NCBI GenBank assembly: GCA_017591395.1
Contig: WEDG01000293.1
Coordinates: forward strand, 1-64,000
Source of the DNA: Schistocephalus solidus
Taxonomy: Eukaryota > Platyhelminthes > Cestoda > Diphyllobothriidea > Diphyllobothriidae
Reading direction: 5' to 3'
Length of the DNA stretch: 64,000 nucleotides
Part shown: piece after piece, positions 1 to 11,110 of the stretch
How the letters are laid out: every line of letters starts with the position of its first letter
Position numbering within the stretch: position 1 is the first letter of the stretch
The notes under the pieces: model-generated
Told to the model about the DNA's origin: nothing
The model's database searches: none
Seen by the model: the letters and a program-made list of their open reading frames with translations, nothing else
Program-made: the position numbers and the translations under genes

Positions 1-540
1 TGGATCATAACCATCATCAGATTTCAATTCTGGATCCCAAGATGCTGAGTACTTAAGTGCATTGACGCATTTTCGTGAGATTTTGTTTCATATGCCTGAG
101 TGATCAAGAACGAATCATCTCGACGTTTCATTATCTCATTCTAAAATGCTTCTGCACTATTACCCTACTCTACCACCTGACCTTATTTTCCTAAGCAGTT
201 TTTTCTCCTACCTTCTATTGAAAAATGAAGGCCTATTGAACTCTGCCTCCATTTTTCAGGAAGGAGTTTATTTTTCACTGCCTATTTTTCTAGTTCACCA
301 TTAATTTTAAAACATCGCTAACTGTTAACAGTGCAGGGAAATTTCTGTCTTAATTATTAGGTATTTGTTAATTTTATCTGCAAAATTGTCATAACTATAT
401 TTCGTTTCTTATGTTAGATAAGACAGTGCCTTGCTTGTGCTTACCAAATATAAATTCTAAAAAATTATCGTCATCATTGAGAAAATTCAGTTCAAAAAAG
501 TTTGACTGTTGTCCTTCGCTCATCCATGTTCCAAAGGTGA
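1..540. other. AT-rich sequence with one hairpin repeat copy
   Basis: No coding sequence is recognisable. The only structure seen is copy 1 of the double-stem hairpin repeat at about 190-285, listed separately. Confidence 0.5.
190..285 (-). repeat. Double-stem hairpin repeat, copy 1
   Basis: Contains AGTTTTTTCTCCT at the left and AGGAGTTTATTTTTCACTG at the right. The CTCCT and AGGAG blocks are inverted complements. The flanking AAGCAGT and CACTGCCT can also pair, weakly. The interior (GAACTCTGCCTCC) resembles that of copy 2 (GAACTCCACCTCC). This is the most degenerate of six copies in the window. Confidence 0.5.
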
Positions 541-905
541 CATTTGGACAGAGAGATTTGTCTGTTGCTGTTGAGGTTTAGCAGTCAGCAAGTTCGCATC
601 TTGATGATGAGCTCATGACATTTACTGTACCCTCTTTGTTTCAGCCCTGGTGTCCACGATGAGTTCTTCCTCTCCCAACTTCACTTGTGGTTTTAAACAG
701 TAGCTCTGACTGTTATATTATCGCTTACCCAACAAGGAGCGTTTCGAACCCTTATACGTTGTCAGTAATATCACAATACTATCCCATTGCATCTAGCTAT
801 TAATTTTTTAGTGAAACAGTTTTTTCTCCTAGTTTTTTTTTCAAATTGGCGGCTCGCCGAACTCCACCTCCGATTTAACGTAGGAGTTTTTTACTGCTTC
901 TTTTC
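541..905 (+). repeat. tRNA-like-headed dispersed repeat, copy A
   Basis: About 360 bp here match 8200-8525 in opposite orientation at high similarity over most of the length, judged by eye. In this orientation 700-770 looks like a decayed tRNA: TAGCTCTGACTG resembles an A box and GCGTTTCGAACCC resembles a B box. The right end is hairpin repeat copy 2. A tRNA-like head followed by a conserved tail suggests an old SINE, but this is an inference and the true ends are unclear. Confidence 0.5.
811..900 (-). repeat. Double-stem hairpin repeat, copy 2
   Basis: GAAACAGTTTTTTCTCCTA at the left pairs with TAGGAGTTTTTTACTGCTTC at the right, except for the central T-runs, which face each other. It forms the end of the larger repeat at 541-905. 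Confidence 0.6.
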
Positions 906-1941
906 TTGTTCACGTATACATCAAAGATTTTGACTATTGTTTTAAAAATCGCAAATCGTTCTGAATCGGTTATGCCTAACATATTATTCATTTCTGCTGT
1001 TAACATGGCTGCTCACGTAGTGCAGCAATTATCCACTTTGTAAATAATTTATACTGCGATCCTAAGTTTGTAACGATGGGGCTCTCTGGCCCTTAAATAT
1101 ATTATTTATTTATTTATTCATTTGGCATGCCCGGCTCTATCCATGTTTACCAGTCAGTACCAGAAGCGTTAAAATACCCAATGATGAGGACATATTTCTT
1201 CTCACTGGCTTTGTAGAGTTCCATTACGAGAATGACATCTGATGGGAAGTCTGATAAGGCGAAAGTTGTATAAACGATATAATCAGTGGTCTGGAGTATT
1301 TAGAAGATGCAGTAATGCTTAAGAGTTCCATACCGCGTACTGGAATATATACCTCAGCCATAGCGGTCAGCTTGCGAGTGACATAAACTATGATTCCTCC
1401 TCCTCTACTTGGTCTATCTATCCTGAAGTTTTGATACCCTCTAAGTGCTATTTCAGACTCAGATATGTCTGCAGTAAGCCACTTTTAAGTGAAAGCTATG
1501 ATGTGTGGTTCAATTTCATCCACTACGTGTCAAAGTTCATCTACCTTGCTGAACAAGCTTTGTAAATTCGCGGAAAGGACCTTCAATGATCGTTTCGTCG
1601 GGGAGACCCAGCTCTCATTGTTGCAGGTTTTTGCCATAGAAAAGACACCTTGCTCCGGAATATTTGACCATCCTTTCTTTTCAACCCTTTCTCCCCTCTG
1701 CCAATTATCTCTTTCAATTCTGTCCTTAGTTCGCTCATTTTCAGCCGTTCCCTCGGCTCGTAATCCGCTGAAAAAACACTTGTTTGTGCGAACTCCCGTA
1801 AGTTCTTCTTCCTTCTTACAGAAGTGCTGCCTGGGTTTCATTTTCTAAAATAATTTTTTAAAGAGGCCTTGGGGATGTTCTCCGGTTGCGGCTAGGGTCT
1901 TCTTTGCCTAGTCAGAAAGCTTTTTGTACAGTGAAAATTAA

Positions 1942-2365
1942 CCCGTTCTCCAGGACTGCACTGGCGTATTCATGAAGACGATGTAGACCGTATGTCACTC
2001 GTTCCGTCGTAATGCATGACGTGGATTCTGGGACACCCCGTATTACAATATGTCGTTTACGATTTATGGGCGAAGTCCTAATTTGCCCGCCCACGCTAGG
2101 TTGGGAGTTCACAGAGGTGGCGTTACTCGTGGATGCTGGCACGGTGTAAATTTCCCCTTTCTTCAGGACAGCACTACCATGTTCATGAAGAAGATTAAGA
2201 TCGTGTGTAACTCGTTCCTTCGAAATGCAGGACGTGGATTCTGTGATCCCCCTTTTTACGATATTTCGTTTACGATTTATGGATGAGGTCTTAATTTGCC
2301 CGCCCCTCGCTAGGGTGGGGTTTACAGAAGGTGGCGTTACTCGTGGATGCTGGCACTTCAACACG
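1942..2365 (-). repeat. Two-unit tandem duplication inside ORF1
   Basis: Two adjacent units of about 213 bp (about 1942-2155 and 2156-2365) share long stretches such as GGTGGCGTTACTCGTGGATG. On the minus strand both encode the same ORF1 segment, NRKRNIVKRGITESTSC in one and NRKRHIVIRGVPESTSC in the other. The second unit has diverged, so the duplication is not very recent. Confidence 0.75.
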
Positions 2366-2884
2366 AGAGGGATTTTTGTCCGATGCTGGGATTTTTGGAC
2401 TTATATTTTTGGATGATATATTACCTGTGTCTTCTGAAACTCGTTTCTGTATTTTCTTGGATCCCTGCCGGTTGCCCTCTTTCCTTACTGGATGCTGTTT
2501 AACAGCTACATCAAGCTCCGTTGACGTAGCGTCATCTTCCTTGTGGGATGTGATGGCTACGGAAGCTGTGCCTGCGTATGTGCATTTGTCTCCCTCGGGT
2601 TCCATCTTTAGGGACTGCTTCTTTTCAGGCAAATTGTGAGGAAGTTTCTTTAACTTCTCTATCTCCATCTTCAGCCCCTGCATATCCTTTTCAATCTCCG
2701 AAATTTTTTGAAGAAGTTTAAAGCATGTCGCACACGCTTCGTCCTCTTAATTGACATCCAAAAAACTTACTAAACTCTTGGCACGTTTGGCGGGAGGTGA
2801 TTTTAAGGAAGCATGTCCGGAAATGAGGCCATTCGTATTATGATTTATGTCTATTCCATCATTAAAAATCAGGTCAGAGAGTTT

Positions 2885-2965
2885 GTTCGTGCGTCGATAG
2901 CCCAGTGGTTTCACCGTCGTTCCACGCACGCTGGTGCCCCTGTTCGAATCTCGGCAGTGCCACAT
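2885..2965 (+). repeat. tRNA-like sequence, probably tRNA-derived
   Basis: GATAGCCCAGTGG fits an A box and CTGTTCGAATCTCG fits a B box at a tRNA-like spacing. The anticodon arm does not form a clean stem, so I do not call a working tRNA. A decayed relative is visible near 39095-39150 (TGCGTGCGCTGGTGTGCCTG). On the opposite strand the sequence is read through at the 5' side of the CR1-like ORF1. Confidence 0.5.
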
Positions 2966-3030
2966 ATTTTGCACGATTTCCGAAGGGTATATTTTTTTGA
3001 CTTCCATGATAGATCGCAAAAACGATAAAA

Positions 3031-3410
3031 GGGTGTTAAAAAAATATGGGACGAAGGTTTAGCGGAAGCAACTTTATGAATAAAATATCGAAAGGACTCA
3101 GCCCTCTGTTGACTGGAAGATCTCGTGGAGTTGCTGGCGAGAAGTGCACAAGAAGAGGATATCGGGCGTATCTGCTGTTCTGCTGCAGTATTCTTGTGAG
3201 GATGAAGAGTATGTCGAATAGAATCCAACACTTGATAAATAAAGTCCGCAAGAGTGACCAGAAGACTGAAATCTCAAAAGTAGTAAATTCCTCGGAGGTC
3301 GAAAATTTTAAACCGAATTCGAAGGGCGCTGCCAATTCGATAATTTATTTATTTATTTATTTATTGCCAGTTTACAGGCAACGTCAAAAGGGATATATAC
3401 AGTAGGGGGT
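3031..3410. other. Non-coding stretch with a TTTA microsatellite
   Basis: No gene is recognised. A short (TTTA)n run lies at about 3341-3363. The rest is unassigned sequence between two mobile-element pieces. Confidence 0.5.
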
Positions 3411-3480
3411 CCAGCTGACAGTGAAAAAAACTCCTGATCGTTCTTTAAGGTATTTTTCAGGAGAAAAAAACTGCAGCTTG
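3411..3480 (+). repeat. Double-stem hairpin repeat, copy 3
   Basis: AGCTGACAGTG, then an A7 run, then CTCCTGA on the left; TCAGGAG, an A7 run, then ACTGCAGCTT on the right. The outer stem (AGCTG-CAGT) and inner stem (CTCCTGA) are both complementary, with the two A-runs facing each other. Confidence 0.7.
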
Positions 3481-3689
3481 TTGAACAGATTAAAGTTTAG
3501 GACAGGGAAGTGTTGACACAGGTGCACAGTGTAGTACTTCTCCTTTCGGTGTTGTGGATCTGGTCTTCTGTACTAGCAGCAAGTATGCCGGCGAGCGGCT
3601 GCTAGCTGTAGACTGAGGAATAACCCGATTACGGACTGCAGAGCCAGCAACATTGCCTTCAGCATCAAATCCTGGCTCAACTCATTCCC

Positions 3690-4712
3690 AATTCATGCCT
3701 AGTTTATATGGATGACATAATTGTTCTTAGTAAGGATTTTGACAGTCATATTAGCAATGTCCGTGCCGTGTTTACCAGTCTCCGACAGGCTGGTCTCACC
3801 CTTAAGCCCTGTAAATGTGTTTTTATTAGACCTCGTGTCAAGTTTTTAGGGCATGTAGTCTCGGCCTCTGGCATCGAAACGGACGAGGATAAAGTAAGGC
3901 AAATCCGTGAGTGGCCCACCCCTATGGACGTAACTGAAGTCCGCAGTTTTCTAGGATTGGCTTCTTACTATAGAAGATTTATCAAAGACTATGCTCACAT
4001 AGCTGGTCCGCTTCACAAGCTGACCCAGAAAGAAGTACAATTTAAGTGGACTGCTGGTTGTACTAGTAGCTTCCAGACGTTGAAGGATAAGTTTTGCACC
4101 ACTCCTATTTTAGTTTTTCCTGACATAACCAATGACGCCAGGAAATTTATGCTAGATACCGATGCTAGTGACACTGCCATAGGCGCCGTCCTCTCCCAGC
4201 AACAACCAGATGGTACAGAGGGCGTCATTCAGTATCTAAGCCGATCCCTGACAAAGGCAGAACGCCGTTACTGTGTGACCAGAAGGGAGATGCTCGCACT
4301 CACCCACTTCGTGGAGGAATGCCAGCCATACCTCCAATACCGGCCTTTCATCGTGCGCACGGATCATAGCTCTCTGACCTGGTTGCAGAACTTTAAGAAC
4401 GCTGAAGGACAGGTCGCTAGGTGGCAAGAGAGACTAGCTGGGTATGAGTTCGAATGCATATACCGTCCAGGACGTCAGCACAATAATGCTGATGCTCTCT
4501 CTCGGAAGCCCTACCGTCCCCATGGCGAATGTCAGTCATGTACAGACATTAACATTAGTGCTGTGTCACTACAAGACGACCAAAGCCGTATTTGGGCGCA
4601 AGCTCAGCAAGGAGATCCTCATATTGGCCCGATATATCAAAGGAAGTTAAGTGGTTCTCGACCACTTAGTGCAGTTAAACTGAGATGCCATAGCTATGAG
4701 ACGCGTTGCTAG
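3690..4712 (+). pseudogene. Gypsy pol fragment: RT C-terminus and RNase H
   Basis: This frame opens with YMDDIIVLS, the RT catalytic box, followed by KFLGHVVS and FLGLASYYRRF, which are hallmark Ty3/gypsy RT connection motifs. The RNase H domain follows, with LDTDASDTAIGAVLSQ, the YCVTRREMLAL block and FIVRTDHSSL supplying the acidic residues. It ends in HNNADALSRKP, the usual end of RNase H in this superfamily. It would copy element RNA into cDNA in cytoplasmic particles. The upstream RT half is absent and a stop follows 4712, so I treat it as broken. Confidence 0.85.
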
Positions 4713-4718
4713 CATACG

Positions 4719-5395
4719 GTGTGGGACAAACTCTTTATGGATAATGACGTTTTGTTCTATCGGGATGGCGAACAATACCCGCGACGTATTCTTCTACCCT
4801 TATCCATGGTAGATGAGGTTCTTAATAGAATCCACACACAGTTGGGGCACGTGGGCATCCATAATACCAAGTGGGCCCTTAGGCGCCGATACTACTGGCC
4901 TAACTTGAAGCGGTCAGTGTGGAACTTTATTCGGTATTGCACCCTGTGCAATCAGATCAAACCGCAACGACAGCTGAATAGGGCTGCTCTTCAGCCCTAT
5001 TCTGACAGGGATACCCCAACGAACGTGTAGGCGTTGACTTAGTGGGACCACTACCGCCATCAGTTCGGGGCAACCGATATATTCTAGTGATGGTTGATTT
5101 TTTTACCAAGATGGCTGAAGCGGAACCCCTTCCCAACATGTCGGCTGACACTGTTGCCCAGGCCATCTTTAACAATTGGGTATGTAGATGGGGCGCACCA
5201 GAACAAATCCATTCGGATCGAGGGTCCTCGTTTGAAAACGCGGTCCTTCACAGTCTGTGTAAATACTTAAAGGTCAATAAGACGCGCACCACGGCTTACC
5301 ATCCGCAAGGAAACGGTCAAGTGGAGCGGACGAATAGGACGCTAGTTGGTTTTACTAAAGGCTTTTTGTAGATCGTCAGGCTCCCTTCACGTGGG
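4719..5395 (+). pseudogene. Gypsy integrase: zinc domain and DDE core
   Basis: 4719-5030 holds the H2C2 zinc domain, with HTQLGHVGIH and the pair CTLC. After a stop and frame change near 5028-5040 the catalytic core is read: GVDLVGPLPPS (first Asp), IHSDRGSSFE (second Asp) and GNGQVERTNRTL (Glu). The enzyme would insert element cDNA into host DNA. The D, D and E residues survive, but the frame is cut at least twice. Confidence 0.8.
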
Positions 5396-6078
5396 ATGAT
5401 GCGTTGCCAGCATGCATGCTCGCATACCGCTCCACGATTCACTCTTCGACACAACAGACGCCTTTCGCACTCACCTGTGGTCGTGAAATGCGAATACCAG
5501 AGGATCTACAGGTATCTCTTGAGAATAATCAAATACCGGTTGGTTCTTACGTCGCTGCACTCCACAAGAAAATGCGTATAGCCAGGGAGGAAGCACGATA
5601 CACTTACAAGGAGCCCAGAGGCACCCAAAAGGAACACTATGACAGGCTGGCACATGGGTGTCCATATTACGTCGGTGATGTGGTGTGGCTCAGGGAACAT
5701 GCGACTCCCCTGGGCTTACCGAGTAAGTAAGTAATGGACTGGTCAGGGCCATATACGGTCACTAGAATGCTCTTAGATAAGACCTGCATCATTCAAGATC
5801 GAAATCGACCTTTCAACTCTGAATTCACTGTTCACTTTAATCGACTTAAACTGGGGGAAAGGCCAATGGAAGATAACCACAGAGTAGAACACCCAGGCGA
5901 TGCAGTGCGTTACGTAGATCATGAGGGGGTCGAGAGTTGGGTTGAAATCCCACACGAAGGTAGAGAAGAAACCGTAATGCCTTATAACATTAAAAATTCA
6001 AGGGACTCCATGCATTTGCGAAATGACATTGAGCTCGCTGAGGACAGCGAAAACTTTACGCAGGAGGGGGCGATGTAA
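5396..6078 (+). pseudogene. Gypsy integrase C-terminal region and tail
   Basis: Two frames (5404-5730 and 5734-6078) continue the integrase. STIHSSTQQTPFALTCGREM resembles the segment after the catalytic Glu in gypsy integrases, and WSGPYTVTRML with FTVHFNRLKLG is the common GPY/F-like end module. A stop near 5730 separates the two. The acidic tail ends just before the polypurine tract. Confidence 0.7.
6063..6075 (+). promoter_or_regulatory. Polypurine tract before the 3' LTR
   Basis: AGGAGGGGGCGATG lies directly after the gypsy tail and is followed by TGTAAAG, a plausible LTR start. This is the expected plus-strand priming site. Confidence 0.6.
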
Positions 6079-6971
6079 AGATGGAATCAAAGTTTCTCAA
6101 TTTTCTCTAGTAGCCCAGATTACTAGCAGATTACTAGCGCCAGCCCGGAAGTCCATAAAATCTTAACTCTTAACCCTATTGGTTCTTTTCGGTCTATAAC
6201 GTTTGATTTACGCATACCCATTGGTCTATTCTATGTTAACCTATCAAATCGTCTGGAGAATATGACAAAAATACCGAGGAGAATTGAGGCTCATCACTTT
6301 GGACCGCAGACCGCCCTCTGACGCTTCTCCAGCCATCGCCTTTCCTTCTCCTACGGACCTCCCGAAGACCTCCCCAGGACAGCCAATCCCCACCAACGGA
6401 CCCCAGGACAGCCAATCCCCACCAAAGGATCCTCGCAGGACCAAGCCCTTAATTAGAATATCAACTTCTAGCTTCAACTAATCCCTAAACTCTTCCCCTT
6501 GCCTACTGCCTTGTTCTCTCTTGGGCGTCGTTCATTTGGATTCGTTGCGCATCTAATACGGGCCCGTTACACTCACACCGGAATCGACTGCGATCGCATC
6601 TGATTGGAAGTACTTATCCCTTCGAATCGACCGCAGACGCTTCTACCTCTGTCAAGTGAATACTCTCTAACGTCAATAACAGACTAGTCTTGACTCTTAC
6701 CATTCTTACCTGATACATTTATCCCCATTCTGTAAAACTGTTTTAACTATCAATTTTGCCATTTCTGATCTTTGGAAAACAGGTTTTTTTACTTTAAACA
6801 AACTCTTCATTTCGAACACTGCTTTTTAAGCAAACAAACAAACCAAATCAAAAGTGTTTAATGAAAAGATGAGTTTGTTTTAGGTTTTTTCCTGTGTTCT
6901 ATGGATTTGACGGCGCCCAAGCAGTGCAAAATCAATAAACCTATTATTATTATTAAAACTGACACTGGCAT
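6074..6971 (+). repeat. Probable 3' LTR of the gypsy element
   Basis: It begins with TG after the polypurine tract. An AATAAA polyadenylation-type signal is at 6934-6939. The proposed end, CTGGCA at 6971, is chosen only because LTRs end in CA. No second LTR is available to confirm the limits. A 25-bp unit starting CCCCAGGACAGCCAATCCCC is tandemly duplicated at about 6372-6425. Confidence 0.4.
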
Positions 6972-7032
6972 TGTGTTCGCGTTTCCAATGGGCACAGACT
7001 GCGATCGGTCAATTAAAAATTCTCTTGTCTAA

Positions 7033-7330
7033 TTAAGCACGTTCCCCTCTATCCCAGATCCTCAAAGTTTTATTAGTAGCCGACAGCGTCGAACAATGGC
7101 AAAGGCTTCTTTCAAAGTCAATATAAATGATATCCATCCTTATGCCTTCATCTAACGATCGGAACCACACATCCATTGAATAAAGCATATTGCATAAGCA
7201 GAAGTGGTTTATTCGAAAGCGGTATTGCACACTGCAAAACAAATTCATTTCTTCAAGGAACTTTGAAGTTGCTCGTTTGATAATCCTTCTCAGGACTTTG
7301 CATAAATGCATGAAAGCCACGCCGGTCATA
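7033..7330 (-). mobile_element. CR1-like LINE fragment, RT fingers/palm
   Basis: The minus strand reads VLRRIIKRATSKFLEEMNLF, then IIYIDFERSL, which match the segment of CR1-type reverse transcriptase leading into the first catalytic Asp (YIDFxKAFD in intact copies). The downstream part of the RT is missing and the piece is about 100 codons. It is adjacent to, but not continuous with, the 3' fragment at 7380-8060. Confidence 0.6.
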
Positions 7331-7379
7331 AGTCACTTTATGGAGGGTATTATTCCTTAGAGTTTGCGTCCATGTTTAT

Positions 7380-8060
7380 ATCCAAAAATGGTAAGATAAT
7401 AAACGTTTACATATGTTAATCTGAGAAATGTAAATATGAAGTTGTGGACATATGTGAACCTGGCGCAAGCTGCTGCTAATGACACAATCTCCGTTAAATG
7501 TACAGCAGTTTCTAAGCAAATGCGTTTCTAATTTGCGTTTTAATGTTTCAAAAGTTTTCTGAAAGGAACACCTCGTAAGGGAGTTCGTTCCATACTCGAA
7601 AAGACCCTCTGCGAAGGGGCATTCCGTCGGATGGCCATAAGGACCAATATCCTTTACTGCTTAAAGGGCTGAGCCCACAGATTTTCCGTCCCCGCCAATT
7701 TGATGATGTCATCAAATTCTTGGGCGTACTCATGGCCTCTAACATTCAGGTAAGTGTTTATGAGGTCACAAATAGTTGTCTGTAATTTAGAGGAAACAGA
7801 TCAAGTTCAACCAGTATGGCTTCGTTAGGCAGATGAACAAGATTGTTGAACAGTATTGTTACACTCGCCCGCACTAGTTCCAGCTGAAGCTAATCCTACT
7901 TAAACCACGGATACCAGGCCTGGGTGGCATAATCCAAGTGAGATCCAACGAATGCTTCGAAGTTTTTTCAAACAGTTCCATATTTATCTGCCTTCTCAGC
8001 GCAACCAGTTCCATAATTATATGCCTTCTCAGCGCTCTTCTCAGCGCAAATAACACCTGG
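7380..8060 (-). mobile_element. CR1-like LINE 3'-end fragment
   Basis: Minus-strand frames carry the post-RT end found in CR1-type elements, for example ELDLFPLNYRQL near 7800 and RVWNELPYEVFLSENF near 7560. Frameshifts separate the blocks. No RT active site is included. Confidence 0.6.
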
Positions 8061-8147
8061 TTAAGGGGTAACCCATCGAGAAGGTATTAGTAGGATTTAT
8101 CCTCAACACTAGTCCTTCTGGTACTGATGTTTATAATTAAATAAACT

Positions 8148-8200
8148 GTGACATAAACTTTGACATAAACGGTGAACTTTGACATAAACGGTGAACTATA
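8148..8200 (+). repeat. Short tandem repeat, about 19 bp unit
   Basis: A unit close to ACTTTGACATAAACGGTGA is repeated two to three times just before hairpin copy 4. Confidence 0.6.
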
Positions 8201-8525
8201 AAGGAGCAGTAAAAAACTCCTACAGTTAAATCGGAGGCGAAGTTTGGCAAGCCGCCAAATTAAAAAAATAGGAGAAAAAGCTGCATCACTAAAAAATTAA
8301 TTGCTAGATGCGATGGGATATAATTGGGATGTTGCTGACAACGTATGAGGGTTCGGAACGCTCCTTGTCGTGTGAGAGATAATATAGCAGTCAGAGCTAC
8401 TGTTTGTAAACACCAGTGGAGATGAGAGAGGAGGAAATCATCGTGGACACCAGGGTCAAAACGAAGAGGGGACAGTAGAGGTCATAAGATCATCATTGAG
8501 ATGCGACCTTTCTGAATGCATAGTC
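8200..8525 (-). repeat. tRNA-like-headed dispersed repeat, copy B
   Basis: This is the inverted relative of 541-905, sharing GCTAGATGCGATGGGATA-like, CGCTCCTTGT and CATCGTGGACACCAGGG blocks. Its low-coordinate end is hairpin copy 4. Confidence 0.6.
8201..8290 (+). repeat. Double-stem hairpin repeat, copy 4
   Basis: GAGCAGTAAAAAACTCCTA at the left and TAGGAGAAAAAGCTGCATC at the right reproduce the paired outer and inner blocks with facing A-runs. Confidence 0.6.
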
Positions 8526-8996
8526 CACCAATCAAAGAAGCAGAACCATCAGAACCCGCCGTGATCATCAACTGAACCTGGAGACCATCGTCGGGGCTGC
8601 AAAATCAGAGGAAAGTATCGAGGTTGTCAAGAGTTGGCGATGCTAGTTTAAAAGGGGGACAAAAAAGTGAATGCAAAAATTGCCTCTGCAGAGCATGATG
8701 GAAATATAATACGAGACCAAAAAATATCAAGGGATCTGCCTCAAATACCAGGAGGACCCTTTTTGAAATCCAAAACTTGCGAGTTTGGGAAGGACACAGA
8801 CAAAAAGGACGTTATATCTTCCGAAGTTGAATGATTGCGTAATTTGGTTTTGAAAATAGCTGATGTAGATGACAACCTAATTTGCAGTGGAAAATTATTC
8901 CAGATAAAAGCATATCGGGAGGCAAAAACTGAGAACGATTAAATGTGGAGCTAACGGGTGGTGAAATGATCATGGAGGAATTACGAGTGGCAAGGG
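8526..8996. other. Unassigned sequence
   Basis: No coding similarity or structured repeat is recognised on either strand. It lies between the tRNA-like-headed repeat and a CR1-like fragment. Confidence 0.4.
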
Positions 8997-10170
8997 TCAA
9001 ACTACCGGAGAAAGGTCATTAATTCGTGAGAGATTTGGACTAGAGTTAACGCGAAACAGGAAGCAGATACCGGCTTCGAGTCTTTTAACCCACAGACGTT
9101 TAAGGTTTGCAAACTGGCATCTATCCGAATAGGAGATACTGGATTCAGGAAGAGAAAATAGTCTTCGAGTAAACACCCTCTGATATTTTTCAATCTTACT
9201 GTGGTCAGAGGCATTAATCGGTCCAAAGAGGGGATAGCAGTATTCTAGGATAGAAAGAACAAGCATGCGGTATAAGTTTAACTTTATTTCCGGAAGGAAG
9301 AAATTATGTGATATAAAACCACATATCTGTGCAGCCTTTGCAGGAATTCGATCTGCATGAGGTGATAATGCTAGCATATTCGTGTAACTTAGACCTTAGT
9401 TCTTTATAGTTTATTGTTGTAAAAGTGTACTATTTTGAATTACTAGGGGTCCAGGAAGCTTGGCGGGCCAAAACACATGAAAATACTCTTGGATGGAGAA
9501 AATATCATCTGCCAACTAGACCTCCAACGTTAGAGCATAAGTAGATCAGTGTCGATTTTATCAACGCCAAATTTTGGTAGTGTCTTTAGAAAATGAATAA
9601 ACGCACTTAAGATCGCTAGCGTAAACGAAAGTTTGTGAATTTGTGAGTTAAGTTAAAATTTCGTTAATGTACAGAAGGAAGAGAAATGGACCAAGAACCG
9701 TGCCTTTAAAAACGCCACTCGTGATCGGCTGAGGCGTCAAATAGCTTTTACCTACTTAGACCTTCTGGCTGCGGTTAGACAAGAAGGAACCAATGAAGTC
9801 AAGGAGAGGAGGCCGGATGCCGAGCGCTTCCAGTTTCACCAGAAGACGTCTGTGCGGTACCTTGTCAAAGGCTTTTGCTCAGGTCAAAGTAGATCACAAC
9901 CACTGAATGCTGCTCATTAGGAAGGGAAGTGACGAGGTTAAGAAAAGCTAAGTGACACTTCGCATGATCTTCCAAGTAGAATACCATATTGCGAGTCGCT
10001 TAATAGCTTATTTTCTAAGCAACAGTCGAGAATTTGATGAAAAATAAGTTTTTCAAGAAGTGTTGCTAGGCCGGGGTTTTTGTGAACGCCTCGATAATTA
10101 TTTACGACCGAACGAGATCCTGGCTTGAAGACAGGAAGAATAATAGATGTCTTCCATGAGTCAGGAATAA
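8997..10170 (-). mobile_element. CR1-like LINE: RT palm to 3' end, decayed
   Basis: On the minus strand VVIYFDLSK precedes AFDKVPHRRLLVKLEALGI after one frameshift, then SGVFKGTVLGPFLFLLYINE, then VYASDLK in place of the catalytic YADD box, then the thumb-like segment LYRMLVLSILEYCYPLFG at about 9250. The catalytic Asp change plus several stops show it is inactive. The 5' half is absent. Confidence 0.7.
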
Positions 10171-10185
10171 TCCCAAAGTTAAAAC

Positions 10186-11110
10186 TTAAGAGCCAACTAA
10201 CAGACCAGCTGTTTGTTGACTGAAATTTACTTGAATTGCTTGTCTGTCAGTGTAAAATCTCTCGACTCTAGAGTCCTTAACCTCGTCAGCAAACACGATG
10301 GTTTTGGAAGGCAGGTGGTTGACACAGTCGTTGCAGTAGAATAGGAAGAATGATGACCCTAAGACTGAACCTTTGGGGTACCAGTGAGATTGGGGGTTGT
10401 GGTTGAATTCAGGGGATCGATGTACATGGTTAGCGATCTCCCTGTAAGAAAATGTACGATCCATTTCAGCAGCTTTTCCTTATTCCAATTTGAGATGATT
10501 TATATGTTTTATGTTTGGGGGGTGGAGGCACTGTCGAACGCTTCGTTAAATCATAGAAGATGATCCTATCCCTAACATCTTCATCGAGTGAGCGAGTCCA
10601 CAGTTCGGTCGAGAGCAATGAACTGTATGGAATGCATCGGCTCTGTCTTATGCCGTGCTGGAGCCCTGAGATTAAGTGGTTCTCCTCCAGGATCTTCATT
10701 GCGTCCTTTTTGGTATACGTTCAGTTATCCTCCAGCAAATGCAGGTTGGGCTGATGGGTCGCTAATTGATGACTAGATTGAGCCCAACCCTTGAATGTAA
10801 ATAAACAAATATCTTTGCATTTTAAGCGCCCTGGGGGCACTATCAAACAACGTAATAACTAAAGTCAAATAATTACAATGCGCCCTTTGGTTCTCTGGTT
10901 GAGAAACAAGACAATTAAATATTGGTGATTGCGGACAATAGACATTTTTTAATCCATCGGCAATATTGCGTAGTTATTTGCTGTCCTCACTTCGGACGGC
11001 CGTCTTCCTACTTCAACTGAGGAAGGTAAAATACACCCTAGTATCTTGGCATTTTCTTTCGCCAATTCTCTCAAGAACTTTGCCGGTATATTATCTGACG
11101 TCCTTTACGA
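10186..11110 (-). mobile_element. CR1-like LINE: RT N-terminal half, decayed
   Basis: From high to low coordinate the minus strand shows DNIPAKFLRELAKENAKIL (about 11100), INYRPTSPTCICW (about 10760), MKILEENHLISGLQHGIRQS, IIFYDLTKRST (first catalytic Asp region) and YPKGSVLGSSFFLFYCND followed by VFADEVK in place of FADD. About 200 bp at 10800-11010 interrupt the RT and look unrelated. The frame is broken. Confidence 0.65.

Larger units (their letters stand above)
1110..3030 (-). mobile_element. CR1-like LINE fragment: ORF1 and start of endonuclease
   Basis: The minus strand reads, from high to low coordinate, a Cys-X2-Cys plus coiled-coil start (CATCFKLLQK near 2730), a Lys/Ser-rich linker, an RRM-like ORF1 segment, and then the start of an APE-type endonuclease (LSANLQSLFSKVDEL near 1535). 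The endonuclease continues in broken frames to about 1110, with readable stretches such as IALRGYQNFRIDRPS and GGGIIVYV. ORF1 proteins of this kind usually bind nucleic acid for the element. The reading frame is interrupted repeatedly and no RT follows, so it is a dead 5' fragment. A tRNA-like sequence sits antisense at its 5' side. Confidence 0.7.
3660..6971 (+). mobile_element. Ty3/gypsy LTR retrotransposon, 5'-truncated and disrupted
   Basis: The element starts abruptly in the reverse transcriptase just before the YMDD catalytic box and continues in the usual Ty3/gypsy order: RT C-terminus, RNase H, integrase zinc domain, integrase core, tail, polypurine tract, then LTR-like sequence. Gag, protease and the RT N-terminus are missing. 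Stops near 4712, 5028, 5371 and 5730 break pol, so it cannot be autonomous. Only one LTR-like region is seen. The downstream end at about 6971 is a guess. Confidence 0.8.
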
